Source: Microscillaceae bacterium (lineage in GTDB: Bacteria; Bacteroidota; Bacteroidia; Cytophagales; Microscillaceae). Taken from it: a stretch of DNA of 64,000 nt. The position numbers and the translations under genes were made by a program. Each line of letters begins with the position of its first letter. Positions within the stretch are counted from its first letter, which is position 1. Of the stretch, positions 42,494-51,899 are shown in pieces. The stretch is taken from assembly GCA_011390205.1 (NCBI GenBank), contig JAABSX010000013.1, positions 1-64,000 on the forward strand. The letters are read 5' to 3'. Below the pieces are notes generated by a model that saw only the letters and a list, made by a program, of their open reading frames with translations, searched no databases and was not told the origin of the DNA.

Positions 42494-45400
42494 ATGGAAG
42501 CTGATACATCTACTTATACCAAAAAAATCCAGAACCCTTTTCCTGGACTTCGTGCATTTCGCCCTGATGAATCTTACTTGTTTTTTGGAAGAAGCACACA
42601 AGTGCAAGAAGTAGCCAAAAAGCTTGTCAAACATCGCTTTGTGTCTGTCATTGGGCCTTCGGGTATAGGTAAATCCTCCTTTATTTACTGTGGTCTGTTT
42701 CCTTCTATAAAAAATGAAAACCCCGCAGATAACCAGCTAGAATGGAAAATAAGCACGCTGCAGCCAGGTGAAGCACCCCTACAGCACTTGCTCCAGGCCT
42801 TAGACATAGACCAAGAATGCACCCAATACGATGAGATGAAAGCCGAACTCAAAGAAGATTTTGAGGCAGAACCTCAAAACAAACTCATCTTCATAGACCA
42901 GTTTGAAGAATTGTTCCGCTTTGAGAGCCTCCATAAATCTAACCACCAAGCATCTGAGCAGTTTGTACAGCTACTCCTTGACCTTGCCGCACAACAAGAT
43001 GTGCCTATTTATATCGTCATCACGATGCGTTCAGATTTTATCGGAAACTGCTCTAGATACCCTAGATTCACCCAAAAGATCAATGACAGCCAGTTTTTAA
43101 TTCCTTTTATGACAGAAGAGGAAAAAAAACAAGCCATCACAGGCCCAGTAAAGTTTATGGGGGTAGATATAGATGATGACCTCGTGGAGAAAGTGCTCAA
43201 AGATGTAGAAGAAATCCCTGAGCAGCTTCCCCTCATGCAGCACGCACTCATGAGAACTTGGAATGAATGGCAGAAAAACCGAAATAGAGACACTGGCCTC
43301 AAAATATATCATTATGATGAGATAGGAGGCATCAAGGAAGCACTCTCGGTACACGCCAATGAAGCCTATAACGAACTTCCACCTGAGCAAAGAAATACTT
43401 GTGCAAAGATATTTCGCTCCATCACAGAAATCACCAATGACGGCAGAAGAATCAGAAGACCCGCACAACTGAGGGAAATCGCACACGAAGTCAATGCTTC
43501 CGAAGAAGACATTATCAGTATTGTAGAACCCTTCCGAAGAAAAGACAGGGGATTGCTTATGCCCTCCGAAGAGGAAACCCTCCAAGGCGACAGCATCATA
43601 GACATCTCGCATGAAAGCCTCATCAGGGTATGGAATACATTGCACACTTGGGTAGAGCAGGAGTCTGAATCTGTGAAATTATATCTTCGCCTTGCCGAAG
43701 ATGCAGAAAAACACCAAAAAGGACAAGCAGGACTCTGGACTAACCCTGATTTAGAAATCGCCCTTGACTGGCGCAACAAGCAGAAGCCCACCAAAGCTTG
43801 GGGAATCAGATACCACCCTACTTTTGACCGCACCATGTGGTTCTTACAATCAAGCAAAGAAGCACATGACCAGCAACTGATCAATAAAGAACAAAAACGC
43901 ATTAGAGACAGACGCACAAGCATTCTTGTACTTAGGCTTATCACGGCAGCTTTGGTTTTTGCCATTGTCTTGTCAGGGGTTGCTCTTCAGCTATGGGGAA
44001 AAGCCGAAAAAGAAAGTGATAGGGCAGAAGCAAATAGGGTCAAAGCACAAATAGCACTAGACTCCGCAGAGGTAAATAGAGTCAAAGCCGTAACAGCACT
44101 AGACTCCGCAGAGGTAAATAGAGTCAAAGCCGTAACAGCATTAAAATCTGCCGAAGCAAATAGAGTCAAAGCTGTACTTGAAGCAAAAAAGGCTGAACTC
44201 GAAAAAACAAAGGCTAAAACTGCCGAAGACCAAGCAATAAAGGAAGCAAAAATTGCCCAAGTAAGTAAACAACTTGCCGAAGTAGAAAAACAACTTGCTC
44301 AGATTGCTCGTGAAGAGGCAGATGAGTTACGCCTCCTCTCTATTGCAAGCTCCATGGCAATCAAATCTAAAGACCTTACTGACAAACAACAAAAAGCCCT
44401 CGTGGCACAGCAGGCTTATAAATTTCATGAAAGAAGTAAAGGAGACCCTAATAATCCTGACATCTATACAGGGCTTTACTATGCACTCAAATCTATCGAG
44501 GAAGATGATTATGCCCAATTTAAAGGGCATACTGCCAATGTAAGAGGCTTGGTAAGCCTGCAAGGCACTCTGGTCTATTCGGCTGGCAGTGATGGCAAAA
44601 TTATCCTCTGGGACAGCCAATCAAGAGAAGTAAAAGAAAGTATCGAACAAGATTCTATCCACAGAGCATTGGCAATCAGCCCAAAAAAGAGTTGGCTGGC
44701 TTGCGTAGGCAACTACCCTGGTGTGCAACTCTTTAAAAACGGGGAACTAAAAATGCCCCCAAAAAAAATCAATCTAGATAAATCCGTAGGACAAATCTGG
44801 TTTGTTACCTTTTTGGATGAGCAAAGAATCGTCTTCGCAGATGAAAGCGGCAACATCAACCTTGGCAATACACAGGATCACTCCAGCCTCATCTTACAAT
44901 CAGAAGGCAAAGGTGCCATTACGAGTATCGCATCAGCACAAGGAACAATCGCCTATGCCGTGGGCTCACAGGTATTTCTGCTTACGGGAGATTACACAGA
45001 AAAACAAGCATTTCCTACTGATGACCTAGGGAGTATTATATCCTTGGCAATCAGTGATGATGGGCGATTCTTGGCTTTAGGAGATGCCTTCGGGACAGTG
45101 CAGGTTTATCAAATCAGCAACCGATCTCTCAGGGGTGTCGCTCTCAAAGGGCACAATGCACGAGTCAACCAAATCGCTTTTAGCAAAGACGGTAATAGGC
45201 TTGCCACTGGTAGCTTTGACCAAACCGTGAGAATCTGGAATATCAAAGAACCTAAAGATTTTGACCGTCCTCCCATCATACTAGAAGACCATAACGACTG
45301 GGTCTGGTCTATCACTTTCAATGACAAAGGAAATCTACTTTTGGCTGGATGCAGAGATAAACTAGTAAGAGCATGGCCTACCGACCTAAAGAGCATGTCT

Positions 45401-45589
45401 TCAAGAATATGCCCCGCACTGGATAGAAACATGAGCAGAAAAGAGTGGGAGCGATTCGTGGCTACACTACAAGTAGATGAAAAAAAAGAAGGTGAAGCAG
45501 AAAGCATCATTTATTATGAAAAAACCTGTGAAAACTATAAAGAGGGAGTGGGGATTACCGAAAAAGATTTGTCCCCCAAAAAAAAATAA
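42494..45589 (+). CDS. Membrane-anchored nSTAND1-type NTPase with WD40 propeller
   Basis: 1031 residues. Residues ~14-440 form an nSTAND1-type NTPase module: NPFPGLRAFRPDESYLFFGR start, Walker A GPSGIGKSS (54-62), Walker B LIFIDQFEELF (131-141), then winged-helix-like GLLMPSEEE/ISHESLIRVW. One membrane segment at ~475-500 follows positively charged residues, so the N-terminus should be cytoplasmic. A charged coiled coil (~505-620) with four 14-residue repeats leads to seven WD40-like blades (~670-985), which would be periplasmic, and a tail with RNMSRKEWERFV and YEKTC. Similar proteins in Cytophagales and cyanobacteria are often mis-annotated as carbon-uptake proteins. It starts a five-gene plus-strand cluster; no toxic effector domain is fused. 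Confidence 0.88.
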   Translation: MEADTSTYTKKIQNPFPGLRAFRPDESYLFFGRSTQVQEVAKKLVKHRFVSVIGPSGIGKSSFIYCGLFPSIKNENPADNQLEWKISTLQPGEAPLQHLLQALDIDQECTQYDEMKAELKEDFEAEPQNKLIFIDQFEELFRFESLHKSNHQASEQFVQLLLDLAAQQDVPIYIVITMRSDFIGNCSRYPRFTQKINDSQFLIPFMTEEEKKQAITGPVKFMGVDIDDDLVEKVLKDVEEIPEQLPLMQHALMRTWNEWQKNRNRDTGLKIYHYDEIGGIKEALSVHANEAYNELPPEQRNTCAKIFRSITEITNDGRRIRRPAQLREIAHEVNASEEDIISIVEPFRRKDRGLLMPSEEETLQGDSIIDISHESLIRVWNTLHTWVEQESESVKLYLRLAEDAEKHQKGQAGLWTNPDLEIALDWRNKQKPTKAWGIRYHPTFDRTMWFLQSSKEAHDQQLINKEQKRIRDRRTSILVLRLITAALVFAIVLSGVALQLWGKAEKESDRAEANRVKAQIALDSAEVNRVKAVTALDSAEVNRVKAVTALKSAEANRVKAVLEAKKAELEKTKAKTAEDQAIKEAKIAQVSKQLAEVEKQLAQIAREEADELRLLSIASSMAIKSKDLTDKQQKALVAQQAYKFHERSKGDPNNPDIYTGLYYALKSIEEDDYAQFKGHTANVRGLVSLQGTLVYSAGSDGKIILWDSQSREVKESIEQDSIHRALAISPKKSWLACVGNYPGVQLFKNGELKMPPKKINLDKSVGQIWFVTFLDEQRIVFADESGNINLGNTQDHSSLILQSEGKGAITSIASAQGTIAYAVGSQVFLLTGDYTEKQAFPTDDLGSIISLAISDDGRFLALGDAFGTVQVYQISNRSLRGVALKGHNARVNQIAFSKDGNRLATGSFDQTVRIWNIKEPKDFDRPPIILEDHNDWVWSITFNDKGNLLLAGCRDKLVRAWPTDLKSMSSRICPALDRNMSRKEWERFVATLQVDEKKEGEAESIIYYEKTCENYKEGVGITEKDLSPKKK
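44033..44200 (+). repeat. Four 42-bp in-frame repeats coding a 14-residue coiled-coil unit
   Basis: Units begin at 44033, 44075, 44117 and 44159, each encoding NRVKA followed by nine residues such as VTALDSAEV. Units 1-3 differ by only a few bases; the fourth diverges towards the C-terminus. This is internal to the STAND-WD40 gene. Confidence 0.85.
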
Positions 45590-45623
45590 AATCAAAGAAT
45601 ACTCGCCCCTAGAATAATACAAG

Positions 45624-46868
45624 TTGATGATGCACACTCAAAAAAAAACACACAACACAATGACATACAGTGATTTTCATAAATTTATACTTTTTGTCTT
45701 TTGCCTGCTCACACCTTTGCCAAGGTTATTGGCCCAACAAAATGATTGCCCCCTAAGGCTTGCCAATGTAATCAAAGAATACAATGAAGGCACTATAGAT
45801 AATGTAGTGAGCGAAAATGTACTACAAGAGTGTCTAAGCAAAAATAAATTTACCAAAGAAGAAGAAATAGAAGCTCTTAAATACCTTACACTGATTTACC
45901 TCTATGTGAATGACAATACCAATGCCCGTAAAAACATGGTAGAATTTATGAAAGCAAGGCTCAAAAGTAATCCTGAATATGACCCCAGAAATACCCAAGC
46001 TCAACCAGAATCAGGCGTGCCAGAGTTTTTGGAGATGTACAACAACCTAAAAGCACTCCCAATTTATTATGTAGGGCTGAGGGCAGGCGCTAGTTTTGCA
46101 CAGGTAGAAACCACTACTAATTTTAGCCTAGACCAATCCAATATTACAAGAGGTAATTACAAACCCTTGCTCGGCTATGATGTAGCCCTATCTCTAGAAT
46201 TTCCTATCGGGAGAGCCAAACGCCCATTCTCTCTCGTATCCGAACTTGTCTATCAGCAAAAAGCCTATGAATACAGCGACCAAATCCTTGATTTTGCTGG
46301 ACTTACTTTTACCGAACTCCAGAACCAAATCGCTGTACCACTATTACTCAAATATCACTTCAAAAGACATGGCTACAGAAAAAATGATAAAAACAACGAA
46401 ACAGAAATAGTCAATAACACCGCCCAACCTGTAAAAGAACGCTTCAAAAATAAAGTACAGCCTTTCTTGGTCGTTGGAGCTTCTGCAAGCTATCTTTTGT
46501 ATGCACAGGCAGACCTGAACAGAGTAGATGTGCTAAATGATGTGGCAGGTGGAGGCAGTAGAGAGCCTATCAATGGTTCTTATGATTTGCTTGCTTTTTC
46601 ACAAAGAGAACAGTTACAGATTCACCTCATCCTGGGAGGAGGCTTTAGATTTCGTAATTTTCTTAAATCAGGCAGTGATTTACTGCTAGAAGGCCGCTTT
46701 AACTGGGGGCTTACACAGCAGGTCATCGCTGTAAACAGAGGGGCAAATGATGACTTTATCTATAAATTTGGCTACATAGATAGTGATTTTAAATTGCATA
46801 ACCTAAGCATCAATATCAGCTATATCATTCCTAAATATAACCCTGACAAAAAAAAGAAAGGAAAATAA
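45624..46868 (+). CDS. Outer-membrane barrel with N-terminal helical (TPR-like) domain
   Basis: Up to 414 residues. A signal peptide (FHKFILFVFCLLTPLPRLLAQ) follows either the ATG at 45624 or the in-frame ATG at 45660. Residues ~40-145 form a helical repeat domain: a YNEGTIDNVVSENVLQECL helix, then FTKEEEIEALKYLTLIYLYV, then PEFLEMYNNLKALPIYYVG. From ~150 the PorT-like barrel begins (YYVGLRAGASFAQ), with strands up to KLHNLSINISYIIPKYN. The PEFLxMYNxxxxxPIYYVGLRAG join is a recurrent Bacteroidota arrangement. It begins 34 bases after the STAND gene, implying co-transcription and a partner role in the periplasm. Confidence 0.82.
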   Translation: MMMHTQKKTHNTMTYSDFHKFILFVFCLLTPLPRLLAQQNDCPLRLANVIKEYNEGTIDNVVSENVLQECLSKNKFTKEEEIEALKYLTLIYLYVNDNTNARKNMVEFMKARLKSNPEYDPRNTQAQPESGVPEFLEMYNNLKALPIYYVGLRAGASFAQVETTTNFSLDQSNITRGNYKPLLGYDVALSLEFPIGRAKRPFSLVSELVYQQKAYEYSDQILDFAGLTFTELQNQIAVPLLLKYHFKRHGYRKNDKNNETEIVNNTAQPVKERFKNKVQPFLVVGASASYLLYAQADLNRVDVLNDVAGGGSREPINGSYDLLAFSQREQLQIHLILGGGFRFRNFLKSGSDLLLEGRFNWGLTQQVIAVNRGANDDFIYKFGYIDSDFKLHNLSINISYIIPKYNPDKKKKGK

Positions 46869-46920
46869 CCAACCTTATCAACTGTAATTCGATTAAAGAA
46901 GCAGAACACTATTTGCTTGC

Positions 46921-47787
46921 ATGAATTTATTGGATAAACTCATTCACCTTCCTTTTGTGATATACTATTGTAAATCATACTTTGTTTGTATTCTATTATG
47001 GGCTGCTTTGCCTATCTCAGCAGCTGCACAGAGTGCTGCCGAAGCACCCGAAACTGCTACAGACTCCCTCCAAGAAAGCTGTGAAAGCATCGGCTATACC
47101 TATGTATTCCAAGAAGAAAACCAACACTTTCAGGCAGTGAAAATGAAAGACCCCATTTTTATTCAATTATACGATGCTTCTAAAAAAAAACTCTGGGCAC
47201 CGCCCCTACGCAATACACAAATCAAAACATCTAGCTTTGGCCCTCGACAAGGGCACTTTCACCACGGAATAGACCTGGCCCTCAGAATGGGCGAGCCTGT
47301 GTTTGCGGTATTTGATGGCATCATAAAACTCTCTACCTATGGAGGCGGATATGGCAATTATGTCATTATCAAACATGACAATGGGCTAGAAACACTCTAT
47401 GCCCACCTCTCAATAAGAAAAGTAAAATTAGGGCAGCGGATCAAGGCTGGACAGCTTTTAGGGCTGGGGGGAAGCACAGGATACAGCACAGGCCCGCACC
47501 TTCACTTTGAGGTCAGATATCAAGGCTATACACTGAACCCTATGCTGGTCTATGATTTCAAACAAGCCAACCAAATCAGGTCAGATGTATTCGTAATCAA
47601 ACCACACCACTTCAGACACTATGGAAACGCCAGCCCAAAAAAAGGATACCTATTCCACGAAGTAGGAAGCAGTGAAAACCTCAGCAGCATTGCCCAAAAG
47701 TATGAAACAAGCCCACAAACAATTATTCAGATGAACAAACTCCAAGAAACCAACATAAGCCAAGGGCAAATGCTCAGAATTAGATAA
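46921..47787 (+). CDS. M23 peptidase with C-terminal LysM domain
   Basis: 288 residues. An N-terminal hydrophobic segment (VCILLWAALPISAAAQ) is a late signal peptide, so an uncleaved leader of ~20 residues precedes it. The LytM/M23 zinc metallopeptidase domain (~95-215) has the HxxxD pair (His114, Asp118 in HHGIDLALRMGE), GGYGNYVIIKHDNGLETLYAHL, and the HLH pair (His193/His195, PHLHFEVR). The last ~45 residues form a LysM peptidoglycan-binding repeat (SSENLSSIAQKYETSPQ). It probably cleaves peptidoglycan crosslinks or activates an amidase. It lies within the STAND-WD40 cluster. Confidence 0.9.
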   Translation: MNLLDKLIHLPFVIYYCKSYFVCILLWAALPISAAAQSAAEAPETATDSLQESCESIGYTYVFQEENQHFQAVKMKDPIFIQLYDASKKKLWAPPLRNTQIKTSSFGPRQGHFHHGIDLALRMGEPVFAVFDGIIKLSTYGGGYGNYVIIKHDNGLETLYAHLSIRKVKLGQRIKAGQLLGLGGSTGYSTGPHLHFEVRYQGYTLNPMLVYDFKQANQIRSDVFVIKPHHFRHYGNASPKKGYLFHEVGSSENLSSIAQKYETSPQTIIQMNKLQETNISQGQMLRIR

Positions 47788-47875
47788 AAGACCTACACAC
47801 AAGGAAAAGCTAAAATCTATCTAAAATTTAGAATAATTTGATTTTTTTTATCAAAAAAAATACTAATTTAAGAGG

Positions 47876-50482
47876 ATGAAATACCTATTTAGCTTAACCA
47901 TTCTGTTAGGAATCTACACAAATGCCTTGGCGCAGCTACAAGATGATTTCTCAGACGGAGATTTTACGCAAAACCCTGCCTGGAGTGGTGATGAAAATCA
48001 CTTTACCATAGATAACCTACAGCTCAGAAGTGCAGGACCAAGTGCCACAGCTACCCTCGCCCTCAGCACAGCCAATACCAGAATCAACCAAACAGAATGG
48101 AGATTTTTATTAGACCTACGCTTTGCCCCCTCTGCCAGCAATCAAGTAAGAATATACCTCACAGCAAGTCAAAATGACCTCAAAACAGCACTCAATGGCT
48201 ACTACTTAGAAATAGGACAAACTGGAAGCGATTTTATCAGAGTATTTAGGCAGGATGGCACTGCAAACAGCCTTCTTTTTACAGGAAACACCGCCTTTAC
48301 AGCAAATGTAAAAGTACGTATCAAAATCATTAGAGATAATCTAGGCAACTGGCAAGTATCCGCAGACCCCAATGGCGGAGAAGTATTCACAGCAGAAGGA
48401 GATGCTTTTTTAGACAACACCTATACCTCTACTCAATTCTTTGGAATAGTCTGTAGGCATACCTCTTCTAATGCAGCTAATTTTCTCTTTGATGATTTTT
48501 ATATCGGAGATGAAATCATAGATAACAGCCCCCCTACCCTGCAAAGCATCAGCGTACTCTCTGCCAACAGCATTCGGCTGCAGTGGAATGAGCCTCTGAT
48601 AAATACCATCGCACAAGACTCCACTAATTATCAAGCAAACAATGGCTTGGGAAATCCAGATGTAGTCCAAACTAACCCACTTGACCCTACTCAAGCTATC
48701 CTGACTTGGAGTAACCTCCTCATCAGCGGACAAAACAATACACTGATAATCAGCAATTTACAAGACCTAGCAGGCAATGTCTTGAATCCAAACCCTACAC
48801 AAGTTACCTTCACCTACAATGCACCCCCACAATACCACGAGCTTGTCATCAGCGAAATCATGGCTGACCCCACAGGAGATGCCGCACCACTCAATGGATT
48901 GCCAGAGGCTGAGTTTGTAGAACTCCATAACCGCTCTAGCAGAATGCTTAACCTCAAAGATGTCATATTCAGAGATGAGGGAGGAAGCTTTCAACTGCCT
49001 GAATTTATGCTACCCCCCGATGACTACGTGATTATCTGTGCTCAAGCCCAAGCAGCAGATTTTGCACTTTATGGTGATGTACTGCCCATTCCTTCTTTTC
49101 CTTCTCTGAGCAATGGTGGAGAAACACTCATGCTAGAAAACACTCTAGGAGGGCTTATATTCGCTGTAAAATATGATGACAGCTGGTATCAAAACTCAAG
49201 CAAAGCAACTGGCGGCTGGACACTAGAAATGATTGATACGAATAACCCCTGTGCCGAGCGAAATAACTGGCTTGCCTCCGAAGACCCAAAAGGAGGCACA
49301 CCCGGAAAAATCAATTCTATCAATGCCCTCAAACCTGACTTTACCGCACCCGAACTATGGCGGGCAGAAGCCTTAAATACTCAGACAGTTCGGCTTACTT
49401 TTAATGAACCCATGAGCCAAAGTAGTATACAAAATGGCACTTATCTGCTCAGCGATGGGCTTACAGTAAGCCAAGTGCAGCCCCTTGCACCTTTTTTCAA
49501 AGAAGCAATACTTACAATTAGCCCCCCAATAAACCCTCAGCAAAGCTATCAAATCACTGTAGAAGGGCTTACAGATTGTAACCAAAATCTAATCACAAAC
49601 CGCAATCAAGCAAATTTTGGCTTGGCAAGCCCAAGCGATTCTGCAGATGTCATCCTAAACGAAATACTCTTTAACCCACGCACGGCAGGAAGTGATTTTG
49701 TAGAACTTTACAACCGCTCCACTAAATTTATCAACCTGAAAAACTGGAAATTAGCCAACCTCAATAATGGCATTATTGCCAATCAAAGAGTCATCACCCA
49801 AGAAGATTACATCTTAGCTCCCCAAGCCTATTTATTACTAAGCAGTGATACTGACAATATCAAAGATTACTATCCACTCTCAAAACCCAGTACATTTTTA
49901 GAAATGAGTAGCCTGCCTAACTATAACAATGATGCAGGTACTGTATTCATAAGCAACGAACAGGGAGAAATCATGGAGCGATTTGATTACCAAGAAGATT
50001 TTCACTTTCCCCTACTAGATGACAAGAAGGGTATCTCTCTCGAGAGAATTTCTACCGAAGCCCCTACCAATCAGGCAGATAGCTGGAAATCAGCCTCTGC
50101 TGGAGTTGGTTTTGCTACTCCAGGCTACCTCAACTCTCAACAGGCACGCAGCCCTGCCAACAGAGGTGAAATCACACTCAACCCCCAGATACTCACCCCT
50201 GACGGAGATGGACAAGATGATTTTACACAGATTAAGTACCGATTTCAGCAAAGTAGCTACTTGGTAGATGTATTTATTTATGACCGCAATGGCAAAGAAA
50301 TCAAACGCATCGCCGAGCGAAAACTCCTAGGCAAAGAAGAAGGATTTTTTACTTGGGATGGCACAGACAATGAGGGCAGAATTGCCAGAGTAGGATACTA
50401 TCTTGTGCTTGTCAAGACCTTAGATTTGCAAGGAGCTACACAGGTCTATAAAGAAAAAGTAGTCATTGGTAAGCGATTTTGA
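47876..50482 (+). CDS. Surface protein with lamin-tail domains, Ig-like modules and FlgD/CHU_C-like C-terminus
   Basis: 868 residues with a signal peptide (MKYLFSLTILLGIYTNALA). A jelly-roll-like N-terminal domain (~20-215) is followed by a bacterial Ig-like segment (SISVLSANSIRLQWNEPL), a first lamin-tail domain (ISEIMADPTGDAAP...EFVELHNRS), a second Ig-like segment, and a second lamin-tail domain (LNEILFNPRTAGSDFVELYNRS). The C-terminus, ILTPDGDGQDDF ... WDGTDNEGRIARVGYYLVLV, is a FlgD-Ig/CHU_C type domain common on Bacteroidota surface proteins, possibly used for T9SS export. Lamin-tail domains occur with extracellular nucleases and adhesins, but no catalytic domain is present here. Confidence 0.85.
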   Translation: MKYLFSLTILLGIYTNALAQLQDDFSDGDFTQNPAWSGDENHFTIDNLQLRSAGPSATATLALSTANTRINQTEWRFLLDLRFAPSASNQVRIYLTASQNDLKTALNGYYLEIGQTGSDFIRVFRQDGTANSLLFTGNTAFTANVKVRIKIIRDNLGNWQVSADPNGGEVFTAEGDAFLDNTYTSTQFFGIVCRHTSSNAANFLFDDFYIGDEIIDNSPPTLQSISVLSANSIRLQWNEPLINTIAQDSTNYQANNGLGNPDVVQTNPLDPTQAILTWSNLLISGQNNTLIISNLQDLAGNVLNPNPTQVTFTYNAPPQYHELVISEIMADPTGDAAPLNGLPEAEFVELHNRSSRMLNLKDVIFRDEGGSFQLPEFMLPPDDYVIICAQAQAADFALYGDVLPIPSFPSLSNGGETLMLENTLGGLIFAVKYDDSWYQNSSKATGGWTLEMIDTNNPCAERNNWLASEDPKGGTPGKINSINALKPDFTAPELWRAEALNTQTVRLTFNEPMSQSSIQNGTYLLSDGLTVSQVQPLAPFFKEAILTISPPINPQQSYQITVEGLTDCNQNLITNRNQANFGLASPSDSADVILNEILFNPRTAGSDFVELYNRSTKFINLKNWKLANLNNGIIANQRVITQEDYILAPQAYLLLSSDTDNIKDYYPLSKPSTFLEMSSLPNYNNDAGTVFISNEQGEIMERFDYQEDFHFPLLDDKKGISLERISTEAPTNQADSWKSASAGVGFATPGYLNSQQARSPANRGEITLNPQILTPDGDGQDDFTQIKYRFQQSSYLVDVFIYDRNGKEIKRIAERKLLGKEEGFFTWDGTDNEGRIARVGYYLVLVKTLDLQGATQVYKEKVVIGKRF

Positions 50483-50574
50483 CATTTTGAAAAGTACTTT
50501 TTGTAATTTAGTTCGTTAAGTACAATATTTGTAATGCCTAACCATACATTGTAATAACTAATCTTAAATATACT

Positions 50575-51063
50575 ATGCGAAATAGACCAACATTGTTTTT
50601 TCTGCTCTTTCTATCAGGATTGATCATCCCACAAATCAGCACAGCACAATCTGTAAAAGATGAACGAGTAGCCAGCAATCTGAGCAAACTCAACTTTAAA
50701 TATGATGTCAAAGATGATGGCACATTCCTTTTTACAGTGCCCGTGGGCAGCCGCACACAGATGGTTTTTGTACACTCAGCCACAAGCCAATATGACCAAA
50801 TGGAAATAAGAGAGGTGTTTTCGGTAATTTATCAATCTAATCAAAGACCTACTGACATACAACTTGCAAAACTACTAACAGACAATAGTCAAAAAAAATT
50901 AGGGGCTTGGGAAATGATTATTGAGGGGGGGCAGGCTTTTTTGGTCTTTACTGCCAAAGTGCCTGCTGATCAGAATGATGCAGACCTGCGCTCTACGATT
51001 GATATCGTGGCCACCTCTTCGGATGCCATGGAACAGCTACTTTTTAGTACAGATGAGTGGTAA
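50575..51063 (+). CDS. Small secreted protein, possibly YbjN-like
   Basis: 162 residues with a signal peptide (RPTLFFLLFLSGLIIPQISTAQ). The mature part reads like the YbjN/T3SS-chaperone-like fold: YDVKDDGTFLFTVPVGSRTQMVFV, then EVFSVIYQS, a helix (IQLAKLLTDNSQKKLGAWEM), and a last helix with SSDAMEQLLF. This similarity is by pattern only; YbjN proteins are usually cytoplasmic, so a secreted version would be unusual. It is the last gene of the plus-strand cluster, 92 bases after the lamin-tail gene. Confidence 0.6.
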   Translation: MRNRPTLFFLLFLSGLIIPQISTAQSVKDERVASNLSKLNFKYDVKDDGTFLFTVPVGSRTQMVFVHSATSQYDQMEIREVFSVIYQSNQRPTDIQLAKLLTDNSQKKLGAWEMIIEGGQAFLVFTAKVPADQNDADLRSTIDIVATSSDAMEQLLFSTDEW

Positions 51064-51270
51064 TCATGACGCAACAAAAAGTTATTTTTTATATAAAAAT
51101 AAGTAATAATTATCTTTTTCCTTACAAGCTAGAATAATCACCTTTTTAGATGTCATAACTTTGTACATAAACTTAAGGTATATTTGTCAAAATACATTCT
51201 TCCATACTAATAAAATAATCGGCAGATAAGCAATTTATTTTTTGGGTTTATTGACAAAATTCTATTCATT

Positions 51271-51654
51271 ATGAACAAAGTTTTCGGGGCAAGCTATGCC
51301 GCTGTGTTTATTGATAAAAAAGAGAAGAAAATAAAAATAGTTTGGAAAGGCTCTCTGACAGGTATGCAGTTCAAACTGGTGCTAGAGCTGGTGCTAGAGC
51401 TGATGCACAAATACAGCATTGATATCATTGCAGAAGACCGTAGTAAACTACGATTACAGCAAGAAGATGAGTCTGACTCGTGGATTAATAACTATTTTCT
51501 CCCGAATCTATCTCGTGTCAGTAAATACATCATCAAAGATTACCCATCTAGTTATCTGAAAAATTTGTTTTCTGATCTAGATGCAGACAATAGTCCTAAA
51601 TATATGTTATTTTCTAACCACCAAGAATTTGAAAACGCCTTTGAAATAGCTTAA
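51271..51654 (+). CDS. STAS-like small protein
   Basis: 127 residues, soluble, beta-alpha alternation (AAVFIDKKEKKIKIVWKG, then a helix, then IDIIAEDRSKLR, then WINNYFLP). This resembles SpoIIAA-like STAS proteins of Bacteroidota, often regulators that bind kinases. It lies directly before the tandem histidine-kinase gene, 245 bases apart. A GTGCTAGAGCTG 12-bp unit occurs twice in tandem at 51380-51403, coding a repeated Leu/Glu segment. TAACTTTG (51156-51163) is a possible -7 box. Confidence 0.55.
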   Translation: MNKVFGASYAAVFIDKKEKKIKIVWKGSLTGMQFKLVLELVLELMHKYSIDIIAEDRSKLRLQQEDESDSWINNYFLPNLSRVSKYIIKDYPSSYLKNLFSDLDADNSPKYMLFSNHQEFENAFEIA

Positions 51655-51855
51655 AAATGGCTTGCTAGCGAAAGAGTAATACAAAGAAAATCTCACAGAT
51701 ATGTGTTTCCTGTTTAGATAGTATAGCATATTTATATACTAAGTACTGTTTTTAAATAAAAAAGTATAAAAAACATTTTTTGTACAAAACCTTACTTGGT
51801 ATTTAAACAAAAATAACCCAAAATGATTATATTTCGGAAACAAAGAAAGCTTACG

Positions 51856-51886
51856 TTGTCATCTAAATATATCTTCCTTATTTTTG
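51856..51886 (+). promoter_or_regulatory. Bacteroidota-type promoter immediately before the tandem-kinase gene
   Basis: TTG (51856-51858), a 20-base spacer and TATTTTTG (51879-51886) match the consensus. The ATG follows at 51900, so the implied leader is only ~7-10 bases. Confidence 0.6.
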
Positions 51887-51899
51887 CAACACATAACTA

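Noticed and set aside
42494-51063. Known antiphage STAND (Avs) system
   Set aside because: Avs proteins carry fused effectors such as nucleases and sense phage proteins in the cytoplasm. Here no effector is fused or adjacent and the sensor side is predicted outside the inner membrane, so a defence label is not justified.
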